64,000 nucleotides of DNA from Cercospora beticola (lineage: Eukaryota; Ascomycota; Dothideomycetes; Mycosphaerellales; Mycosphaerellaceae), in assembly GCF_033473495.1 (NCBI RefSeq), contig NC_088936.1:5165752-5229751 (forward strand). The letters run 5' to 3'. How positions within the stretch are numbered: the stretch's first letter is position 1; every line of letters starts with the position of its first letter. The notes below the pieces were generated by a model. That model worked only from the letters and a program-made list of their open reading frames with translations. It had not been told where the DNA came from and made no database searches. The position numbers and the translations under genes are program-made. Below, one piece after another: positions 58,501 to 64,000 of this stretch.

Positions 58501-60760
58501 GAATTCTAGAGATATTCGTAGCTACTCTATAACGAACTTTTAATAGGTATAGTATATATATAGCTATAGCCTATATACTTATATAATATAGACGCGAATT
58601 CGTAGCCTAGATTTAGCTTTATAAAATATACTACTAACTTTCTTTTACTTACTAGTATAGGCGAGCTTATACTAGATAAGATTATATCGGTCTCTACTAT
58701 AGCTAATATATTTCTCTATAATATAGAAAAGACGATACTCTACTAGTAGTATACTACGCTATATTTATATAAAGTAAGTACCTAGGCCTTCTTATAGAAT
58801 ATAGCTATTCTATTATATATTACTAGTAGGTAACTAGTATAATAAACCGAATTCTTATATATAACGTAGTATAATACTAATATAAACCGAAATATCTCTC
58901 TTATAAATAGTCGAGTTATAATATATTTATACTATTATAAAAGCTAGATAATTACTAGGTACTCGAAGTATAATATCTATTTCGTCTCTCTTATACTAGT
59001 ATATCTACTTATCGACTATATTATATATATTCTTTCTATATATTAGAAGACGCTATAGAAGCTATTTCTAGAATATAAGCTATCTTCTTATTTATTTAAG
59101 TTTTATAGAGAACTATAGGATAGTAAAAGCCTTTTATATTCCTTAGAAGCTACTTCTATTTAGTACTATATTCCTATACTAAAGATCGCTAACTAGCGAT
59201 AGCTTATAGTTACTATTATAAAGTCTCTTTTAGCTATAAATATAACTTATTTCGATATATCTACTAATATCGATAACGACTAAGAATATAATACTAATAG
59301 CGATACGTTCGCTCTTACTATATAGTATAACTATATAATCTTTATAGTTAATTATTTATATACTAATTAAACTAAAGCTACTAATATCTAGAATAGACTA
59401 ATTAGTATAAGTCGATAAGTATCTAAAATCTAGTATATATTATAAAGTATAGATTAGTTATTCGAGTAGAGTATAAGTAACGATCGTTACTCTATTAATA
59501 CTAAGGCTTAATCTAATATAGTCTAATAGTTAAATACTTATTATAAATATAGATATATTATATCTAGTAGTAATACTCTTCTAGATATTAGTTAGAAGCT
59601 TACTAGCTAGTACGACTTTAGATAGTAATTCTAATATTAGCTACTAGTACTTAAAGCTATTATATCTAGCTATAAGAAAGTAGTTATAATTATAGTAACT
59701 AGAGTAGAGAAGTTACTTCTCTTTATACTCTTTTATTTTCTCTCTATAGCTACTATTATAATTATAATCCTTCTACTTATATCTCTATAAGTAGATATAG
59801 TATAGAAGCTATAGAAGTATAGGTTATTATATATAGAATAGTCGATAGGCTAGAGGCCTAACTATCTACTAGTACTTATTAGTACTAAGATAGCTATATC
59901 TTCTAACTTCCTTAAGTATATCTAGTACTTTATTACCGATAATCGCTTAGACTATATTATAATAGACGAATATTACCTTATAGTAGTCGCTATATATTAT
60001 TATAAATACGTTCTATAACTACTATAGATCTAAATAGTATAGATATAGTTCGTTTATTTTACTATATTACTACTACTAATAATAGAGTAGAAGTTTAAGT
60101 AGTAGAACTTTCTAAAGAACTTTTTAATTCTCTATATATCTATAAACTACTTAAATATTCGGTATACTATACGAACGAGACTAGCTAGAAGTTCTTAGAA
60201 TAACTTAGATAATAAACTTAACTAGTTATAGAATATTATTTAGAAGTATATATATTCTCTATATATATTTATAGCTAGAAAGAATAAGATAATTATATAT
60301 ATAAATTACTACTTATAGGCTATATATATTATATCTTAGTTCGAGTACTACTTATATATATCCGAGTCTAGCTTACTTAAAAAGAAAGCTAATATTATCG
60401 ACTATTAGCTTATAGATAATAGATCTAGACTATTAATTATAATATAGGCGCTAGCCGAGAGCTTCGATTATCTCTATATATATATTATTATCTATTTTAA
60501 AAAGATTAACTCGTTATTATATTTTAGTTAGAAGACTAGCTAAGCTAGATAAAATAGTATACTTATAATAAGTATTATACTACTTTCTACTCTATAGTAG
60601 CCTTCTTCTATTATTATAGTTAGCGACGATTATAACTATATACTCGACTATATAAACTCCTTGCTCCGACTTTAATATAAAGTCTAAGTAATCGATATAT
60701 TTCTATTTAAATATATCTATTATTATAGTATATTAAGTATCTATCTCGATAGCTCTATTA
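55600..60760 (+). pseudogene. subtelomeric RecQ-type (telomere-linked) helicase, destroyed by RIP
   Basis: One plus-strand frame (codons starting at positions 1 mod 3) reads through without a frameshift. It carries many TAG/TAA codons that are explained by TGG-to-TAG and CAG/CAA-to-TAG/TAA changes. Recognisable blocks are SDRPAGILYKLRERY at 58273, NRNISLINSRV...YYKS at 58885 (the N-terminal domain of this family), and a degraded Walker A VTRVEKLLLFIL at about 59695. IIIDEYYLI at 59959 is a DECH box with Cys and His both turned to Tyr. FTILLLL at 60058 corresponds to the TATLPP motif III. A motif V-VI block (QALAESFDYLYI, then SQKTSQARQ) is near 60450-60550. The ends are approximate; 56.9-60.6 kb is the more secure part. 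Fungal subtelomeric helicases of this type are about 1,600-2,000 residues, matching the span. This is a dead gene. Confidence 0.75.
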
Positions 60761-61485
60761 TATTTTATATATATTCTAGTCCCGATAATATACTATATAG
60801 TATATATATATATATACTATAAGCGATAATATAATAGACGTCTCCGATCCTACTAATAATTCTTTATTATATAGAGATATAAAGGAAATAGCTTAATAGC
60901 TTACTATAAATACTACTTTAATTAAATAGTATTAGATCTACCTCGCTATATATATCGGGTAATATACGTACTATATAGTCTATAGCGTCGATACTAAATA
61001 TAATTTCGAGCGTTATACTAACTTCGGTATAGTTCTAGATATTTAGAGATATACTAACTATTACTATAATAGTATCTATTTTATACTATATTTCTATTAC
61101 TTCTACTACTTATAGCTCTAGCCTATTATCTATAAGTTATACTTATAGACTAGCCTAATATATTATTTCTATAATATTATATTTTCTATATATATTACTA
61201 TATTCTAAACCTAGTATCTATAGTTACTTTCTACTTTTATTTATACTTCTACTAATTTAGACTAGTATTTCGACTAGATTTATATAAAAGTCCTCTTCGG
61301 AAATAGAGATACTATCTAAAGTATTATTATTATCGCTTTTACTTTTATAGAGCTTTTTAAATAATCCGATTATATAATACTAAATATAATCGATAAATAT
61401 AATAGACTAGGAACTATAATAGAAATATAATTACTAATATTCGACTAAGGTTTAGAGTTATAAAACTAACTAGCGACCGAAATCG

Positions 61486-61517
61486 ACTAGAAACTCTATT
61501 ATTAGAGTTTAGTTTCT
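61486..61517. repeat. dispersed palindrome, copy 3
   Basis: ACTAGAAACTCTA-TTAT-TAGAGTTTAGTTTCT, a near-perfect inverted repeat. Confidence 0.65.
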
Positions 61518-61677
61518 AAGTAATAAGTAAGTATTCTACTAGTAGAATATCTAGTTAATTTATATTATATAGGTCTAGTTTCGCTTTATAAATATAGTCG
61601 TATACTATTCTTATAGTCTATAGTACTCGATATACTACTATAGCTCTCTATAGTATATATAATATTTCTATAGTAGT

Positions 61678-61705
61678 AACTAGAAACTCTATCGATAGAG
61701 AATAT
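61678..61705. repeat. dispersed palindrome, copy 4 (half-degraded)
   Basis: AACTAGAAACTCTA-TCGA-TAGAGAATAT; the left arm is intact and the right arm diverged. Confidence 0.6.
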
Positions 61706-62692
61706 CGGTTATTTAAATATCTTTTAGCCTAACTTTAATTATAATTATAATAGCTTTATAGCTTTATTTTCTAGATAGCTATAGTAGCTATATTACTCTA
61801 ATTAGCTTATAATAGAAGCTATAGTATATATAAGTAGCTTCTAGATATAGAGTAGAGCTATTAGTAATTCTAATTAGTAGATAGTATATACTAATATATA
61901 TACTAAATATAAATAAATAAAATTTATTTACTTACTACTAGTAGTATATATACTCTTCTATAGTATAAATACTCGCTATTACTACTTCTAAACCTTTCTA
62001 CTTATATTAACTTCTACTATTCTAGTACTTATATTATCCTTCTTCTTTAATTAGAAAACTCTACTAGTAGACTTTTTAGTTATTTTATCTATTAAAATTC
62101 TATAATTCTAATCGAGTTAGATTTATAGTTATAGCTCGAGGTAGAAAGTATATACTTTTCTAGAACTAGCTAGAAATACTAGGCTCGATTCTAAAGAAGT
62201 CGAAAGTAAAAGTAATATCTAGTAGGTCGAAAGTAAAAGTAACTTCTAGCCGACTAGGTATTAAAGAGTTAAATATAGAAGAGCTAGCTCTACTAGAAAT
62301 AGAGTATACTATAACGTAATACTAATACTATCTCGATAAGCTAGTAGTATAGGTCTACTCTAATTCTAGTACTATATACTTATTACTAACTACTAAAAAT
62401 CTTAGTATTTAAGTTACTAATATTACTAAAGCTATACTAACTAATAATAAGTCGGTACCGATTTTATACTTCTAGATATATATCTAAAAGGCTTTTAGAG
62501 ATTTACTTATAACTTTTATCTAGCTACTAGAGAAGCTATAAAAAGTAATACTAATAGTAGATCTAAGTAAACTAGACTTAAGTATCTACTATTTATTTTT
62601 TATTTTATTATACTTACTCTATTTCTCTATACTAAGAAATATAGTTCCTTCTCTTTTATTATTACTTTATAGCTATATAAATTAGATTAAAA

Positions 62693-62754
62693 TAACTAAA
62701 AATTCTATCGATAGAGTTTCTAACTAAAAACTCTAATAGTAGAGTTTCTAGTTA
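62693..62754. repeat. dispersed palindrome, two copies in tandem
   Basis: AACTAAAAATTCTA-TCGA-TAGAGTTTCTAACT followed directly by AAAAACTCTA-ATAG-TAGAGTTTCTAGTT; both can form hairpins. Confidence 0.65.
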
Positions 62755-63826
62755 CTTTCTTCTATTTATATATCTAATTCCTCTATATAGAACTAATCTC
62801 TTTTTAGTATTTCGATTTAATATAGGAGAATAAAAGTAAGCTTATATATAGTAATATATTAAGATCTAAAACTATTATCTAATAGTTAGTTAAGAATAAG
62901 AACTCTATTACTCCTCTTATCTCTAAGTATATTACTTCTAGCGCTATTACTAACGATAATATTATACTATATAACTAGCCGAATAACTATACTTATACTA
63001 TCTAGTACTACTATATATTCGTATACGAAGTACTAGATATTATAGAATACTTAAAGAATAACTCTAATAAAATAGTTAAAAACTCTCCTACTACTAATTT
63101 ATACTATAGTATACTAGTACTACCTAGAAGATCTACTATACTAGTTTATTACTTATTAAATATTTTCTCTAGCTTTTATAGAGAGGACCTATACTATATT
63201 CTCTATCTTATTAGAAAGTATAGTCTAGTTAGTTATTCTAAGAGATACTTTAGGAATTAGAATTAGGTAATATAGGTTATATAATACTAGGTTATATAAC
63301 CTAGCTAATACCTATCTTAGAAGTAAGATATAACTTATAACTAACTAATATAATTAACTCGGTTAGTTCCTACTTATTATTTCTACTTCTACTATATTAT
63401 ACCTATTTAATAAGTACCTACGAGAATATAATTCGATAGGTTATAAGCCTAGATTTATAGAGAGACTCTAAGTAGTAAGAGTTAGCTTTCTTATTTTTAA
63501 AGTAATATATATTATTTCTTATAGAATCTATAGTATTAATTAGGTAGAGAAGTAGGAAAAGAGTATAAGAGAGACTAGAAGTATATCCTATCTATACTAC
63601 TTAGAAGCTTTAGAAGATCTTAGTTATAAGCTAGAAGTTCTTAAAAAGTAGATAAAATAGAGAAAAGCCTAGTAAAGTATACTCTACTTTAAAAGAGAAG
63701 TATACTAAAGAAATATAAAGAGAAAAAAATTAGCTTTAGACTATAGTACTTAAGTAGATAAGACTAGGCCTAAGTACTAAGTACTACTAATACTTTAGAA
63801 CTAGCTAGTAGTACTCTTCTTAGGGG

Positions 63827-64000
63827 TTAGGGTTAGGGTTAGGGTTAGGGTTAGGGTTAGGGTTAGGGTTAGGGTTAGGGTTAGGGTTAGGGTTAGGGTT
63901 AGGGTTAGGGTTAGGGTTAGGGTTAGGGTTAGGGTTAGGGTTAGGGTTAGGGTTAGGGTTAGGGTTAGGGTTAGGGTTAGGGTTAGGGTTAGGGTTAGGG
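63827..64000 (+). repeat. telomere array, (TTAGGG)29
   Basis: Uninterrupted TTAGGG repeats run from 63827 to the last base, 174 bases or 29 units, preceded by one irregular TTAGGGG. The G-rich strand runs 5' to 3' towards the end, as expected at the right end of a chromosome. No conserved TG-rich spacer separates it from the AT-rich tract. Confidence 0.98.

Larger units (their letters stand above)
52860..63826. other. RIP-saturated AT-rich subtelomeric tract
   Basis: From about 52860 to the telomere array the dinucleotides CA and TG are essentially absent. In the many lines I scanned the only clear exception is TTGC at 60661-60664. CG, CC, GG and especially TA remain. This is what exhaustive CpA-to-TpA mutation on both strands leaves behind. 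No intact reading frame of 60 codons survives in 11 kb. The tract contains a decayed helicase gene and several palindromes described separately. The boundary at 52860 is sharp. Confidence 0.92.
60761..63826. other. distal AT-rich tract between decayed helicase and telomere
   Basis: No gene is recognised. Apart from three palindrome sites it is unstructured RIP-mutated sequence running directly into the telomere repeats. Confidence 0.5.

Noticed and set aside
1..64000. tRNA, rRNA and CRISPR arrays
   Set aside because: I saw no cloverleaf with conserved A/B boxes, no rRNA sequence and no spacer-repeat array; a weak tRNA could be missed by eye.

Overview
The window is the right-hand chromosome end of a filamentous ascomycete. 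It has short GT-AG introns (about 47-77 nt), fungal families throughout (HET-like/TIR-like, 2EXR/F-box-like, Zn2Cys6 regulator, A-T-C nonribosomal peptide synthetase, TauD), a decayed AT-rich tract with the signature of repeat-induced point mutation (RIP), and a terminal TTAGGG array. A Dothideomycete is my guess from general gene style; the sequence alone does not settle the genus.

Layout. 1-13.3 kb: a left-truncated TIR-like gene, a single-pass cysteine-rich membrane protein, a three-exon small cysteine-rich secreted protein that no single ORF reveals (4190-4555), a cytochrome P450, a 2EXR/F-box-like protein, a DUS4-type tRNA-dihydrouridine synthase and a family 25 glycosyltransferase. 13.9-29.8 kb: one very large minus-strand NRPS of five A-T-C modules ending in a macrocyclising-type condensation domain. 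It carries two in-frame stops, a 13-nt expansion, a 1-nt insertion and a large in-frame deletion in the fourth A domain, so as read it is a pseudogene. 31.2-33.6 kb: two unrelated Fe(II)/2-oxoglutarate oxygenases (an Asp/Asn-beta-hydroxylase-like enzyme and a TauD-like enzyme), divergent from the NRPS and plausible tailoring or precursor enzymes.

33.9-50.8 kb is an oxidative/hydrolytic gene island: a conserved hypothetical gene with a frame break, an S15/CocE-type hydrolase, a tandem C2H2 + Zn2Cys6 transcription factor, an aldo-keto reductase, two different FAD monooxygenases, a metallo-beta-lactamase-fold hydrolase, an MFSD1-like transporter and an aldehyde dehydrogenase. Together these look like an import, hydroxylation, aldehyde oxidation and hydrolysis set under a local regulator, that is, a catabolic or modification cluster. 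The substrate is not readable from sequence.

50.9-64 kb is subtelomere: a gene-poor stretch, a GC-rich minisatellite (52479-52697), then from about 52860 an 11-kb tract in which CpA and TpG are essentially extinct while CpG persists, the mark of saturating RIP. Inside it one plus-strand frame can still be followed without a frameshift across several kilobases and shows helicase motifs of a subtelomeric RecQ-type (telomere-linked) helicase. A roughly 30-bp palindrome recurs through the tract. The sequence ends in about 29 TTAGGG repeats. Gene coordinates below include introns; exon joins are given in the text and were checked for phase by hand, not by transcript data.
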